Shown here: positions 17,642-27,256 of the stretch, piece by piece
Layout: each line of letters opens with the position of its first letter
Position numbering within the stretch: the stretch's first letter is position 1
NCBI RefSeq assembly: GCF_001905845.1
Contig: NZ_LIVZ01000018.1
Location: forward strand, 78,469 to 142,468
Source of the DNA: Streptomyces sp. TSRI0107
GTDB taxonomy: Bacteria; Actinomycetota; Actinomycetes; Streptomycetales; Streptomycetaceae
Reading direction: 5' to 3'
DNA length: 64,000 bases
Notes under the pieces: model-generated
Databases searched by the model: none
Told to the model about the DNA's origin: nothing
The model's input: only the letters and a program-made list of their open reading frames with translations
Made by a program: the position numbers and the translations under genes

Positions 17642-19675
17642 CTAGGTGCTCAGGGCGGTCAGCTGTCCTATCCAGTGCCGGGATTCGAAGAGGGGCGTGG
17701 CCGCGCCGCCGATGGGCTCGTACGACAGCTTCCGTTTTCCCTTCTCCTCGCGCTCCCAGAAGGACAACGAGGGGGCGCTCTTGGCGCAGCCCGTTGGCTG
17801 CTTGCTGTCGGCGAGCTCCGCGGGCGCGGTGCGGAGCAGGGACGGCTCCCGGGAGAACACCTGCGCCTTGTACACGCACCTCTTCCCTGTCACGCTGGTC
17901 GACACCAGACGGATGTCGCGTTTCGTCGCCCCCTGACCCATCGTGACTTCGAAGCGGTAGGTGCCGTCCTGTCCCCGGCCGCCCCACAGGCCCCGAAACT
18001 TCTCTGGCAGCGCGCCCTCGGCGGACGACGCCTTCACGAACGTGTCAGGTTCGTAGAGGGTGTGCCCGTCGTCGCGGTGGTCGTAGTAGCCCGGGTCGTC
18101 CTCCCACTCGTACGTCCCGTCCCATGCGGCTACGAACGCCCCCGTACCGTCCGGGGCGGCCGAGCCGTAGTCCTCGGTGTTGTCCTCGCAACGATCCGCC
18201 TCGGACTTGGGGCTTGCGCTCTTCAGTCGACTCGTGCCGAGCTTGATCGAGTCGCTTTTGGAGTCGGTGATGGTGCTGTCCCAGACACACAGCCGGTCCT
18301 CGTTCAGCAGGGAGTACTCGGCGGTGCCCTTCGCGTCGATAAGCAGGCGTGCGGTCACCCCCTCTATGCGGAGGCCGTCGCTGTCCCTCAGGTCGAGAGC
18401 CGCCTCCCAGCTCCCCTGCAACGCTTTCGGAGCACTCAGCGACGGTGATTCCCCCGTCCCGTGCTTGCCGCCTTGCCACGGGCGGAGCGCGAGCAGCCCG
18501 CCGATGGTGACGAGCACCACGACGGCTGCCACCCCCGCCACGACGACTGGGCGACGCCGCCGGTCCGGGGTCTGCGTCGGACCGTGCGAGCCTGCCGTTT
18601 CGTCGTATCCCGGCCCCGCCGTGGGCGCGTACGCGAGCGCGTCCGGTGGGGATGCGGTAGGTGCTTGCACGGGCTGAGGCGCGACGGGCGCTTGCACGGG
18701 CCGGGGCGTGGGCGCGGTCCGGGCAGGCACCGGCGGAATGGGACCTTGGCCCGGCACGAGGACCGTGTGCGGGCGCAGCGGGTCGAAGTCCAGCAGCTGT
18801 GCCGCGTGTCGCCCCAGTCGACCGAGCAGCGCGCCTGGCAGCCATTCGTCGGCGCCTTCTGTGGCGGTGCGGGCGGCGACGTGCTCCGGCGTGGGACGTT
18901 GTGCGGGGTCCTTCTGAAGGCACTCGCGTACGAGTCCGAGGAGCGCCTCCGGCAGCCCATCCAGGTCCGGCTCTTCCTCGGCGACCCGGAACAACTGGGC
19001 GTGCAGCCCGTTGCCGGTTGCCCCGAAGGGCTGGCGCCCCGTGGCGGCGTAGGCGAGGACCGACCCCAGGCAGAACACATCGGAGGCGGCGGTGACGTGG
19101 AGCCCTCGCACCTGCTCCGGGGACATGAAGCCGGGCGAGCCGATCACCATGCCCGTACGGGTCTGCAGGCTGTCCCCGCTGATGCTGTCCAGCGCCCGGG
19201 CGATGCCGAAGTCGATGACCCGGGGCCCGTCCACGGTAACCAGGACATTGGACGGCTTGAGGTCGCGGTGGACGAGACCCGCCTCATGGATGGCCTGCAG
19301 GGCGAGCGCGAGCCGGTTGGCCAGGACCCGCACCGACTGCTCGGGCAACGGCCCGTGCTGCTCGGCCACGACGGCGTGCAGATCAGGCCCGGGAATGTAC
19401 TGCGTCGCGACCCAGGGCGTCTCCGCCTCCGTGTCCGCGTCGAGGACTGCCGCGGTCCAGGCCCCACCGACCCGCTTCGCCGCGACAACCTCGCGTGCGA
19501 ACCGCGCGCGGAATTCGGCGTGTTGGGCGAACTCGGTCTGCACGACCTTGACCGCGACAGTGCGCCCGCCTTCGGAGCGGGCGAGATAGACCCGGCCCAT
19601 GCCGCCGGCGCCTAAGCGGGCGATGAGACTGTAAGGGCCTATGTGAGGCGGGTCTTCGGCGGTCAACTGGTCCAC
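17642..19675 (-). CDS. Receptor-like Ser/Thr protein kinase
   Basis: 677 residues from the ATG at 19675. The cytoplasmic Hanks-type kinase domain (about 14-270) is complete: glycine loop LGAGGMGRVYLA (21-32), ATP lysine K43, catalytic HRDLKPSN with D138, DFG at 155-157 and GSPGFMSPEQ in the activation segment. A proline-rich juxtamembrane linker (about 305-370) leads to one transmembrane helix (376-398). The C-terminal 280 residues are predicted extracellular. This sensor is not PASTA-type; it contains cysteines (RLCVWD, DRCEDN, KRCVYK, TGCAK) and a repeated GSWE-/GLWGGRGQDGTYRFEV-type strand pattern. The ligand is unknown. Confidence 0.9.
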   Translation of the reverse strand: MDQLTAEDPPHIGPYSLIARLGAGGMGRVYLARSEGGRTVAVKVVQTEFAQHAEFRARFAREVVAAKRVGGAWTAAVLDADTEAETPWVATQYIPGPDLHAVVAEQHGPLPEQSVRVLANRLALALQAIHEAGLVHRDLKPSNVLVTVDGPRVIDFGIARALDSISGDSLQTRTGMVIGSPGFMSPEQVRGLHVTAASDVFCLGSVLAYAATGRQPFGATGNGLHAQLFRVAEEEPDLDGLPEALLGLVRECLQKDPAQRPTPEHVAARTATEGADEWLPGALLGRLGRHAAQLLDFDPLRPHTVLVPGQGPIPPVPARTAPTPRPVQAPVAPQPVQAPTASPPDALAYAPTAGPGYDETAGSHGPTQTPDRRRRPVVVAGVAAVVVLVTIGGLLALRPWQGGKHGTGESPSLSAPKALQGSWEAALDLRDSDGLRIEGVTARLLIDAKGTAEYSLLNEDRLCVWDSTITDSKSDSIKLGTSRLKSASPKSEADRCEDNTEDYGSAAPDGTGAFVAAWDGTYEWEDDPGYYDHRDDGHTLYEPDTFVKASSAEGALPEKFRGLWGGRGQDGTYRFEVTMGQGATKRDIRLVSTSVTGKRCVYKAQVFSREPSLLRTAPAELADSKQPTGCAKSAPSLSFWEREEKGKRKLSYEPIGGAATPLFESRHWIGQLTALST

Positions 19676-19996
19676 GAGGAAGGAGAGTAGCCCAACTGTC
19701 CAACAGCGATGGGTCAGACGGTTTCGTTCCAGAACAGTAGTTGGTCGTTGGTCCGGGTGTGTCGTCGACTGACGTGCAGTGGGCGCGGACCGCCCCCTGC
19801 CCAGCAGGGAATGGCTTGTGTACGGACACCGCCGCCCACAAGCCCAGCCGCATCGTGCTCGTGCGGAGACTCCGCGCCGACCAAAGAGACAGGCCTAGAG
19901 CGGCTCCTCGGTGAGCGAGTCCGCAGACTTCCCGGGCATGCCACCCGCGGTGCGCGCGTTCTGAGCGCCGTACGCTGATTCCCATGGCCACAAGCG
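19676..19996. other. Divergent intergenic region
   Basis: About 320 bases between the start of the kinase gene and the start of the broken MerR gene. It should contain both promoters. No strong palindrome was found. Confidence 0.4.
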
Positions 19997-20452
19997 TTGG
20001 TCGAACGCATCCTCGCCGCCGGTGACGGGCCGTCCTCGTCGGCGATCGACGCGCTGCACGAGCTGCTCGACGACGCCACGATCGAAACCTCGGCGACGCC
20101 CAGGAGTGTCGCCGAGGCCGCCCGGCTCGTCAGCCTGTCGACGCACCCTGCGGTACTACGAGCAGGAGGACCTCGTACGGCCCGCTTGCAACGCCTCCGG
20201 CTACCGCGAGTACTCCCAACTCGACCTGCGCCGCCTCCTCTTCCTCACCCGGGAGCGCCTGTCCGGCATGACCATGAGCGACCTCAAGCGCTACATCCTG
20301 CTCATCGAGCAGGGCCCGAGCACCATTCCGGAACGCCGCCGCATCATGCTCGACCAGCAGGACCGATCACGCGGCAGATCCGTGAGTTCGGCCTGGCGCT
20401 GGAAATCACCGAGTACAAGATCCGCGTCTACGACGGGCACCCGGAAGGCTGA
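19997..20452 (+). pseudogene. Frameshifted MerR-family regulator
   Basis: Three consecutive segments in different frames reconstruct one MerR protein: VERILAAGDGPSSSAIDALH to TPRSVAEAARLVSLSTH; then TLRYYEQEDLVRPACNASGY, REYSQLDLRRLLFLTRERLS and GMTMSDLKRYILLIEQGPST; then ITRQIREFGLALEITEYKIR ending at 20452. The first break (near 20145) fits loss of two bases and the second (near 20366) loss of one G. The operator it would recognise should resemble the MerR-type promoter at 16682-16712, which is otherwise without a regulator nearby (inference). Confidence 0.75.
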
Positions 20453-20453
20453 C

Positions 20454-20500
20454 ACCCGCTCCGTCGGCCCCACGGCTGAGGTGAGGCTGACGGGGCGGGT
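20454..20500 (+). terminator. Possible hairpin terminator after the MerR gene
   Basis: ACCCGCTCCGTC (20454-20465) and GACGGGGCGGGT (20489-20500) pair over 12 bp with one G-T, directly after the MerR stop. The loop is long (23 bases) and there is no T-run, so this would be an actinobacterial-style terminator at best. Confidence 0.4.
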
Positions 20501-20841
20501 GCCGGCGATCGTCATCCAGACGGCGGCGGGCGCGACGATGAGGAGTCAAGGTGCATCCCGGCAGCGTCATGGTGGGTCCGGATGATGGATGGGAGTGAAC
20601 TACACAGTCGCGTAGGTTGTACGGCTGCTCCTCCGGGGCCTGATCCCCCTGGGCATGGCTGAGCTCTTGGCCGCTTTCGCTGAAGGGCGATGCCGCAGCG
20701 GTCGGTCGAGGCGACGGGTCAGGAGCCGGTGCGGCCCGGCCCGGGTTTCGATGCCGGCGGGCCGCATGTGGGTGGGGTCGAGGGCATGCGCTGCTCCGGC
20801 CGTCACCCGTTCGTCCCGGCGTCGCTGCCCGTGACCGCAGG
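20501..20841. other. No recognisable gene
   Basis: About 340 bases downstream of both the MerR remnant and the AraC gene. Nothing with coding character was found. Confidence 0.4.
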
Positions 20842-21777
20842 TCAGGCCGCTCGCGCCTCGCGCCGGTAACCGCCTGGGGCCTGCCCGTACTCGCGTTTGA
20901 AGGCCTTGGCGAAGGCGTACTCGGAGCCGTAACCGGTGCGCGCGGCGACCGCGGACAGCGGGTCATCGGACTCTCGTAGGAGCCGTGCGGCGGTCGTCAT
21001 GCGCCAGCGGGTCAGATACGCCATGGGCGGCTCGCCGACCAGGTCGTTGAACCGGCGGGCGAAAGCCGCACGGGAGAGGCCCGCGCGGGCGGCCAGCGAC
21101 TCCACGGTCCACTGGGCGCCCGGCTTCGCGTGGATCGCCGCCAGGGCCGGCGCGACCGCCGTGTCACCGAGCGCGGCCGCCCAGCCCTTGGCCTGCGCGG
21201 CCGGACCCTGCTCCAGCCAGGCGCGCAGGATGTACAGGAGCAGCGAGTCGATCAGCGCGGGCACGATGCCGGCTGAGCCCGGCCGCGGCTGCTCCAGCTC
21301 CGCGCGCAACAGCTGGATTGCGGAGGCGAGTTCGGGATGCCGGACAGGGTTCGCGGGCAGATGGATGATCTCCGGTAGCTGCCGTACGAGGGGGTGCGGA
21401 CGGGCCTGGTCGAGGTGGTAGTTCCCGCACAGCAGGTTGGTACGGGCGCCGTCGCCGCCGATGGTGACCGTGCCGAGCGGGGAGCCCGGACTGAACTGGG
21501 ACTCCCGCTCGATTTCGGCCGGGGTGTCGGGGGGGTCGGCCAGGATGTGACCGCGCCCGTCCCGCAGGAAGACCACGTCGCCCGGTCCCAGCGGGAAGGG
21601 CGGCTGCGGCGCCGCGTCCTCCAGCGGAACGAGCCAGCACGTACCCGACAGCACCACGTGAAATCCCGCCCCGGCCACGGGGGGCAGCCTCAGTCCGAAG
21701 GGCGCACGTCCGGTGGTCCGGACGGAGACCGGTCGGCCGGTACGCATCGAGGCCAGCACCTCGGTGAGGATGTCCAA
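20842..21777 (-). CDS. AraC-family transcriptional regulator with cupin sensor domain
   Basis: 311 residues from the ATG at 21777. Residues 1-170 form a cupin-type effector domain (GFHVVLSGTCWLVPLEDAAP, FPLGPGDVVFLRDGRGHIL). The C-terminal double HTH is WTVESLAARAGLSRAAFARR with PPMAYLTRWRMTTAARLLRE and the second helix pair VAARTGYGSEYAFAKAFKRE. The gene lies 56 bases downstream of the MDR oxidoreductase on the same strand, so the two are probably cotranscribed. Regulators of this type often control a neighbouring oxidoreductase. Confidence 0.92.
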   Translation of the reverse strand: MDILTEVLASMRTGRPVSVRTTGRAPFGLRLPPVAGAGFHVVLSGTCWLVPLEDAAPQPPFPLGPGDVVFLRDGRGHILADPPDTPAEIERESQFSPGSPLGTVTIGGDGARTNLLCGNYHLDQARPHPLVRQLPEIIHLPANPVRHPELASAIQLLRAELEQPRPGSAGIVPALIDSLLLYILRAWLEQGPAAQAKGWAAALGDTAVAPALAAIHAKPGAQWTVESLAARAGLSRAAFARRFNDLVGEPPMAYLTRWRMTTAARLLRESDDPLSAVAARTGYGSEYAFAKAFKREYGQAPGGYRREARAA

Positions 21778-21833
21778 CTCCCGCCCCTCTCCGTCGTCTC
21801 TCCGGTCTTCCTCCGCACTCTAACCCGCCCTTC

Positions 21834-22760
21834 TCAGGCCACTGTCAGAACGACCTTGCCGCAGGTGCGGCCCGAACCGACCAGTTCATGGGCCTTCGCT
21901 GCCTGCTCGAGCGGGAGGGACGCGGAGACGTGCGGGCGGATGCGGCCTGCGTCGATCAGGGCCGCGATCGCCTCCAGGGAGGCGTAGTCCGGTTCGACCG
22001 AGATCCCGGCGAAGTGGCGGCCCTCGTCCTCGACGCGGGCGGCGAGCTCGCTGTTCCAGTGCTCCATGATGCTGACCAGGGTGCCGCCGGGCTTCAGGAC
22101 GCTCAGCGCACGCTCGCCCTCGGAATTGGAGTCGAAGACGACGTCGAGGTCCTTGGCCGCTTCGGTGTAGTCGGTGGTGCGGTAGTCGATGATCTCGTCC
22201 GCCCCGAGTTCGCGGACAAACTCATGGTTGGCGGCGCTCGCCAGCGCTGTGACGTGGGCGCCGCGCGCCTTGGCGATCTGCACCGCGAAGTGGCCGACGC
22301 CACCGGCCGCTCGGTGGATCAACACCCGCTGCCCTTCGGCGACCCGGGCTGCGTCGACAAGGCCCTGCCAGGCGGTGAGGGCGGCGAGCGGCACGGCGGC
22401 GGCCTGCACGTGGTCGAGCGTCGCGGGCTTGCGGGCCACCTGGCGCGAGGGCACGGCCACGTAGTCGGCGTAGCCGGTGGCGGCTCGCGGGAAGAACGGC
22501 ATGCCGAAGACCTCGTCGCCGACCTTGAAGCGAGCACCGGGTCCGGCTTCCTCGACGACACCGGAGATGTCCCAGCCCACACCGAACGGAGGCTCGCCGA
22601 GCAGCCGGTAGTCACCGGAGCGCACGGCCACATCAACCGGGTTGACGCCGCTCGCGTGAACGCGGACCAGGACCTCGCCGCCGAGCGGGGCCGGCTTGTC
22701 CCTCTCGGCGAGCTCCAGGACCTCGGGGCCGCCGAAGGACTTCTGGATGACAGCACGCAT
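21834..22760 (-). CDS. NADP-dependent MDR oxidoreductase (quinone reductase/zeta-crystallin type)
   Basis: 308 residues. The ATG at 22760 follows GGGAG at six bases. The N-terminal GroES-like part has GVNPVDVAVRSGDYRLL and GWDISGVVEEAGPGARFKVG. The Rossmann part has HRAAGGVGHFAVQIAKARGA, the NADP-binding motif. The structural and catalytic zinc cysteines of alcohol dehydrogenases are absent, as in zeta-crystallin-like reductases of quinones or enones. The C-terminus (SGRTCGKVVLTVA) is typical of the family. It is followed by the AraC gene. Confidence 0.9.
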   Translation of the reverse strand: MRAVIQKSFGGPEVLELAERDKPAPLGGEVLVRVHASGVNPVDVAVRSGDYRLLGEPPFGVGWDISGVVEEAGPGARFKVGDEVFGMPFFPRAATGYADYVAVPSRQVARKPATLDHVQAAAVPLAALTAWQGLVDAARVAEGQRVLIHRAAGGVGHFAVQIAKARGAHVTALASAANHEFVRELGADEIIDYRTTDYTEAAKDLDVVFDSNSEGERALSVLKPGGTLVSIMEHWNSELAARVEDEGRHFAGISVEPDYASLEAIAALIDAGRIRPHVSASLPLEQAAKAHELVGSGRTCGKVVLTVA

Positions 22761-23761
22761 GCTGAACTCCCTTTTGCAGTGGTGGAATCGGGGCGAGCGC
22801 CCCTCGTCTGCCTCCACGTTAGGAAGATCGAACGAGCCGCTGAATATCCTCGAGTCTTGGAAAGATGTCCGAGCGTCCACAGTGCCAAGAGGGAGGACAC
22901 AGTCTGATCGCAGCGCTCGCCGCGTGCAGCGGGTGCGCGCTCACCGCCGAGACCGGCCTTCCGGCTTCCGGCGCACTTCGCCGCTCCCCGCCCCGGCCGT
23001 CAACGCCAACACCCCCACGGCGGTCGATGGCGTGCATCGTCACTTCACGGGCCCGCGTGAAGCAGTACCTGACATTCTCACCTTCGCGTCCGGATCCCGC
23101 CCTCACCGGCTGGAGGGACCAACCACGGTGGGATGATCATGCCGTGGCGCCGGCGCCCTGCGAGACCACGGCCCGGCCGCGGAAGCGAAACGGCGTGCCT
23201 GAGGCCATCGCCGCGGGCGACTGGGGCGCTAGCCGAGCCTGGCTCTCCTCAGCCTGGCTGCGCGATGCCCGGCTGGACGACGCGACCACCGTGGCCGCGA
23301 TCGGCTTCAGCCGGCGCGACTGCTCCGACTTCCCGGCCCCACTCGTCCACCTCCTCGACCATCCCCTCACGGTCACCGGGAGTTCCAGCAGTCGACGGCC
23401 CGCGCCGGAGGCATCCGCGTGGCCACCGGAACGCTGCCCGGCATGTGCACCGCCCCCGCCGCCGACCTGCTCGTCGAGCGCTTCAGCACAGCGGTCGATT
23501 CTCGGCGTCACCTACGCGGTGTACCGCTTCGCACGACGCCCACGAACAACCGGCCGGAAACCGAAAGCTGGTCGCGGCCGGCCAGGCAGGGGATCCTGGC
23601 TGAGCTCTACGCCAGCCGCGTCGACGCCGCCGCGAGCTCCAAGCGGCACCGCGTGGTATTCCGCGACCCTTCCGTACATTCGGTCATCAACCGGAGGCGG
23701 GGCGCGGCCGGTCGCATAATCCGCGTGCGGTCTGCCGCCCCGCGTGATACTCCTCCCTGCC
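22761..23761. other. About 1 kb with decayed coding sequence
   Basis: No intact gene. A plus-strand segment around 23190-23390 reads VPEAIAAGDWGASRAWLSSA, WLRDARLDDATTVAAIGFSR, which looks like natural protein. Later segments in other frames (ATGTLPGMCTAPAADLLVER near 23420 and AELYASRVDAAASSKRHRVV near 23600) may belong to the same or another decayed gene. I do not recognise the family. Confidence 0.35.
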
Positions 23762-24283
23762 ATGGGCGATCTTGTGACAGCGCGGCTCGTACTTCATCCG
23801 ATGACCATCAGCGAGGCTGAGCATGTGGTGGCGGGCGAGCCGGGTAGCGGCGACCGATGGGCGCCGGGATACCCCACCGACGGGGATGTGTCCGCCGCCA
23901 AGCGCTTCCTGGGCACCTGCGCGGACACCGGTGACCCCCAACCGTTCGGCACCTATGAGATCCGTCGCCGCGAGGACGGCCTGGCGATCGGCGGCCTGGG
24001 CTTCCACGGACCTGCGGACGAGAACGGCAGCGTCACGATCGGCTACGGCCTCATCCCGTCAGCGCGAGGCAAGGGGTACGCCGCCGAAGCCCTCCGCGAA
24101 CTGCTGTTGTTCGCGCGGTCACGCGGCGCAACCTGCGTGAAGGGCGACGCCGACCACGACAACATCGCGTCCCAGTACGTCATGCTGGCAGCCGGCATGC
24201 GGCCAGCCGGACAAGACGAACGCGTCAGGTACTTCGAGATCGCCTGGACCGACACGGCGACAACAACTGATCCACTCTCCTAG
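23762..24283 (+). CDS. GNAT-family N-acetyltransferase
   Basis: 173 residues from the ATG at 23762; a GTG at 23744 would add six residues and neither has a clear ribosome site. The sequence is of the RimJ/RimL-like type: VTARLVLHPMTISEAEHVVA at the start, FGTYEIRRREDGLAIGGLGF in the core and the acetyl-CoA loop GLIPSARGKGYAAEALREL, followed by DADHDNIASQYVMLAAGMRP. The substrate is unknown; members acetylate protein N-termini or small amines. A CATAAT hexamer at 23714 could be the -10 box. Confidence 0.85.
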   Translation: MGDLVTARLVLHPMTISEAEHVVAGEPGSGDRWAPGYPTDGDVSAAKRFLGTCADTGDPQPFGTYEIRRREDGLAIGGLGFHGPADENGSVTIGYGLIPSARGKGYAAEALRELLLFARSRGATCVKGDADHDNIASQYVMLAAGMRPAGQDERVRYFEIAWTDTATTTDPLS

Positions 24284-24329
24284 GTACTGTCCGGCGGACC
24301 TTGTGACTGTCGGATTGTCGTTGTCGACT

Positions 24330-25046
24330 CGTTTGGAAGACCGTTTATGGACGGCACCGGCGTTGGTCGGCGGACGGCACGTGGGACCGGATCCTGTGTG
24401 CCGTCCAGGCCGACGCCGACCTCGCGGGCCGGATCGACTGGAGCATGGTCAGCGTCGACTCGACGTCCTGCCGTGCCCATCAGCACGCGGCCGGCGCTCG
24501 TAAGAAGAAGCCACGTGTGCCGAAAGAAGGACGACGTCTCGGCACCACCGCCCCGACGAAGGACTCGGACGGTCGGTCTCGGGGCGGCCTGACCCGCAAG
24601 ACTCACCTCGCGGGTGAAGGTGGCTGCCGGCCGATGGCCTTCCTGGTCGCGCCCGGCCAGTGGGGCGACGCGCCGCAGATGGTCGAGGTCCTCGAACGGA
24701 TCCGTGTCCCCCGCCCCAGGGCGGTCGCCCCCGCACCCGGCCGGACCACTTGGGCGGCGACAAGGCATATGGCTCACGTCGGAACCGGCGCTGTCTGCGA
24801 AGACGCCAGATCAAGCACACCATCCCCGAGCCGAGGGACCAACGGGCCAACCGCAAACGCCGAGGGAGTGGAGGCGGCCGGCCCACCGGCTTCGACAGCG
24901 AGATCTGCAAACGCCGCAACGAAGTCGAGCGGACGATCAACCGGCTCAAGAACTCTCGGGCCGTCGCCACCCGCTACGACAAGAGGGACTACGTCATCCA
25001 CGGCACCGTCACCACTGCGGCTGTCCGGTCATGGCTCCAGGGCTGA
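24330..25046 (+). pseudogene. IS5-family transposase, 5'-truncated and frameshifted
   Basis: Begins abruptly with VWKTVYGRHRRWSADGTWDR and continues WSMVSVDSTSCRAHQHAAGA and GRSRGGLTRKTHLAGEGGCR. The frame is lost near 24715 in a C-rich run, then resumes as DHLGGDKAYGSRRNRRCLRR, IKHTIPEPRDQRANRKRRGS and CKRRNEVERTINRLKNSRAV to the stop at 25046. The N-terminal 40-50 residues are missing, as in the copy at 11130-11845. The TACTGTCCGGCGGACC segment at 24283-24300 is a plausible IS end. Confidence 0.8.
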
Positions 25047-25060
25047 GCCGGCCTGCAGCC

Positions 25061-25260
25061 TCAGTCTCCGAGGAACCACAGGTACAGGCCCTGTCCGTCA
25101 CGAACTACCTGACCCAGCTCGACCAACTCGCGCGCGAACTCATCAGTCAGCGCGCCTGCAGGCAGCCGCGGTACCTCCTCCAAAAGGTCGAAAACTGCTG
25201 GTGGTTGAAAACGGTGTCCGCTTACGGCAGCAGGTTTCCCGGCATTGGAAGCACCGACTG
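25061..25260 (-). pseudogene. C-terminal fragment of an unknown small protein
   Basis: A minus-strand frame ending at 25061 reads PPAVFDLLEEVPRLPAGALT and DEFARELVELGQVVRDGQGL YLWFLGD, which has natural composition. No start codon lies before an upstream in-frame stop near 25265, so it looks truncated, possibly by the adjacent IS5 element. Family not recognised. Confidence 0.3.
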
Positions 25261-25477
25261 ATCAAGACCAGTCAGCGCCGAGGACTCAGCGGATCGTCAT
25301 GAGTTTCGAAGGCACCTGCTGATGCAGGCGAGTCGTGTCGCGGCTTGCAACAGGGCTGCCACAGGGTTCCAAGATCGCTTGACCTTGCCCCAGCAGGAAG
25401 GACAACAGTGTCTCCGTAGATCACATGAGCGGGCGGTTTGCGCTCGCCAGTCGGCCAGACGAAGAGGGGGAGTTCGA

Positions 25478-26116
25478 GTGACGGTGACCTGCGTCATTCT
25501 TGATATCGGTGGCGTGCTGGAGATCACGCCGGAAACGGGGTGGGTGCAGCGGTGGGAAGAGCGGTTGGTGCTGCCGCCGGGCACTGTGCACGAGCGGATG
25601 CGCGACGTGTGGCAGGCCGGGAGCATCGGGAGCATCAGCGAACGAGAAGTTCGCGAGCAGGTGGCAGCACGCCTGGGGCTCGACGCGTCCCAGGTGGAAG
25701 CGTTCATGGCGGATCTTTGGGCGGAATACCTGGGGACGCCTAACGAGGAACTCATCACTTATGTGCGAGGGCTGCGGGGAAGCTGCAGGCTGGGCATCCT
25801 GAGCAACAGCTTCGTCGGTGCCCGGGAGCGGGAGACGGCGCTGTACCACTTCGACGAACTGGTCGAAGAGATCGTGTACTCGCACGAGATCGGCATCGAG
25901 AAGCCGGACCCACGTGCCTTCGAGTCCGCATGTGCCAGCCTGGAGGTGCGGCCGGAGAATTGCCTCTTCATCGACGATCTCGCCGTAAATGTTGAGGCGG
26001 CTCAGGTGGCCGGCATGCAGGCGCATCTGTTCGAGGACAACGCCAGGACGATCACGCGGATCGCAGCTCATCTGGACTCTGGTCCCCGGGTTGCAGGGCG
26101 TGTCCCGCTCGGATGA
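25478..26116 (+). CDS. HAD-superfamily hydrolase (subfamily IA)
   Basis: 212 residues. The GTG at 25478 follows GAGGGGGAG. HAD motif I is VILDIGGVLE, with the nucleophile Asp in the DxGGV variant common in HAD-IA proteins. Motif II is LGILSNSFVG, motif III the lysine in IEKPDPRAFESAC and motif IV FIDDLAVNVEAA. The helical cap lies around residues 15-90. Such enzymes dephosphorylate small metabolites; the substrate cannot be predicted. It appears monocistronic. Confidence 0.88.
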   Translation: MTVTCVILDIGGVLEITPETGWVQRWEERLVLPPGTVHERMRDVWQAGSIGSISEREVREQVAARLGLDASQVEAFMADLWAEYLGTPNEELITYVRGLRGSCRLGILSNSFVGARERETALYHFDELVEEIVYSHEIGIEKPDPRAFESACASLEVRPENCLFIDDLAVNVEAAQVAGMQAHLFEDNARTITRIAAHLDSGPRVAGRVPLG

Positions 26117-26167
26117 CGTCGGCCTGGCCGGCCTTCAGCGGTTGCCGGCCAAGCGGTGAAGCGGTGG

Positions 26168-26900
26168 TCAGCCCGCTTCTGCGTGTTCGGCTCGGGCTCG
26201 GGTGCCAGCCAGACGGTCGGAGTCGGTGCCGGTCTCGATGATGGTGCCGTTGAAGGTGAGCCGGTCGACGATGGCAGCGCACAGACGGGGATCGGTGAAG
26301 GTCTTCGTCCAGCCGCCGAAGGACTCGTTGGAGGCGATGGCGACGCTGTTCTTCTCCTCGCGCTCGGTCAAGACCTGGAAGAGGAGCTCGGCGCCGTGCC
26401 GGTCCAGTTCCATGTATCCCAGTTCGTCGACGCAGAGAAGGTCGACGCGGCGGTAGCGGGCGATGGTCTTGTTCAGCTGCTTCTCGTCGGCGGCTTCGAC
26501 CAGTGCCCAGCGCGATGAGCATGTGCGACTTACCAGTTCGGGAGTCGCCGATCAGGCAGAGCGGCTGTCCCTTCTTGATCCACTCGCAGCTGGCCAGCGT
26601 GTTCACGGTGGCCGGGTCGATGTTGGGGTCGGCGTCGAAGCCGAAGGGCCGCAACGACTTCTCCCGCGGGAATCCGGCTGCCTTGATCCGCCTTTCCGAG
26701 CGGTGTCTGGCTCGGTCGTCGCACTCGGCCATCAGCAGTTCGGCGAGGAAGCCGCGGTAAGTCATCTGATCCTTGGCCGCCCGGTCGGCGATCTCGGCGA
26801 ACTCGTTGCGGATCGACGGCACTCGCAGCAGGCGGCAGGCAGTGTCGATGGCCGTGGTGGCGGCCTACTCGGCCAAACCTCGCTGGCGGGGCAGGGTCAC
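26168..26900 (-). pseudogene. istB: IS21-type IstB ATP-binding helper, broken
   Basis: Reading leftwards: VTLPRQRGLAE followed by an in-frame stop (near 26866), then AATTAIDTACRLLRVPSIRN, FAEIADRAAKDQMTYRGFLA and the Walker A region GDSRTGKSHMLIALG. About 20 residues are then missing and the frame changes to ALVEAADEKQLNKTIARYRR, VDLLCVDELGYMELDRHGAE and NESFGGWTKTFTDPRLCAAI, ending at 26168. The gene thus has a nonsense codon, an internal deletion and a frameshift. No istA transposase lies nearby. Confidence 0.8.
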
Positions 26901-27256
26901 TGTGCTTCTCCCTCTCGGTGGTCACCGCTGCTGACGCGACGGCGTCGGAGCAACTGGTCATGCCCCCGAGAAGCGGGCCGGAGGCTATAGCAACCGGGCG
27001 GCCTTCTCCTTCTGCGCCGCGCCACCCCGCCGTCGGCCACCGCAGCCCTCCTCCACCTCGCCGACCACTGCCCTCCAACTGGAGCCCAACGCCTTCCGGC
27101 CCGCCCGGCCGACTTGCCGGCGCACGTCCCGGACCGCAGACACCTGCGCTGGGGCGAGACCTGGAGGAACCAGCTGACGACCTGCTCGATGATGTCAGGA
27201 CCGAGGCCACGCGCGCTCTCAACCGGCGCCTTCCGTAAACGTCCTGGCCCGACCTG
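26901..27256. other. No recognisable gene
   Basis: About 350 bases upstream of the DUF6233 gene. A plus-strand frame with DLPAHVPDRRHLRWGETW near 27110-27170 may be decayed coding sequence; nothing can be named. Confidence 0.3.
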
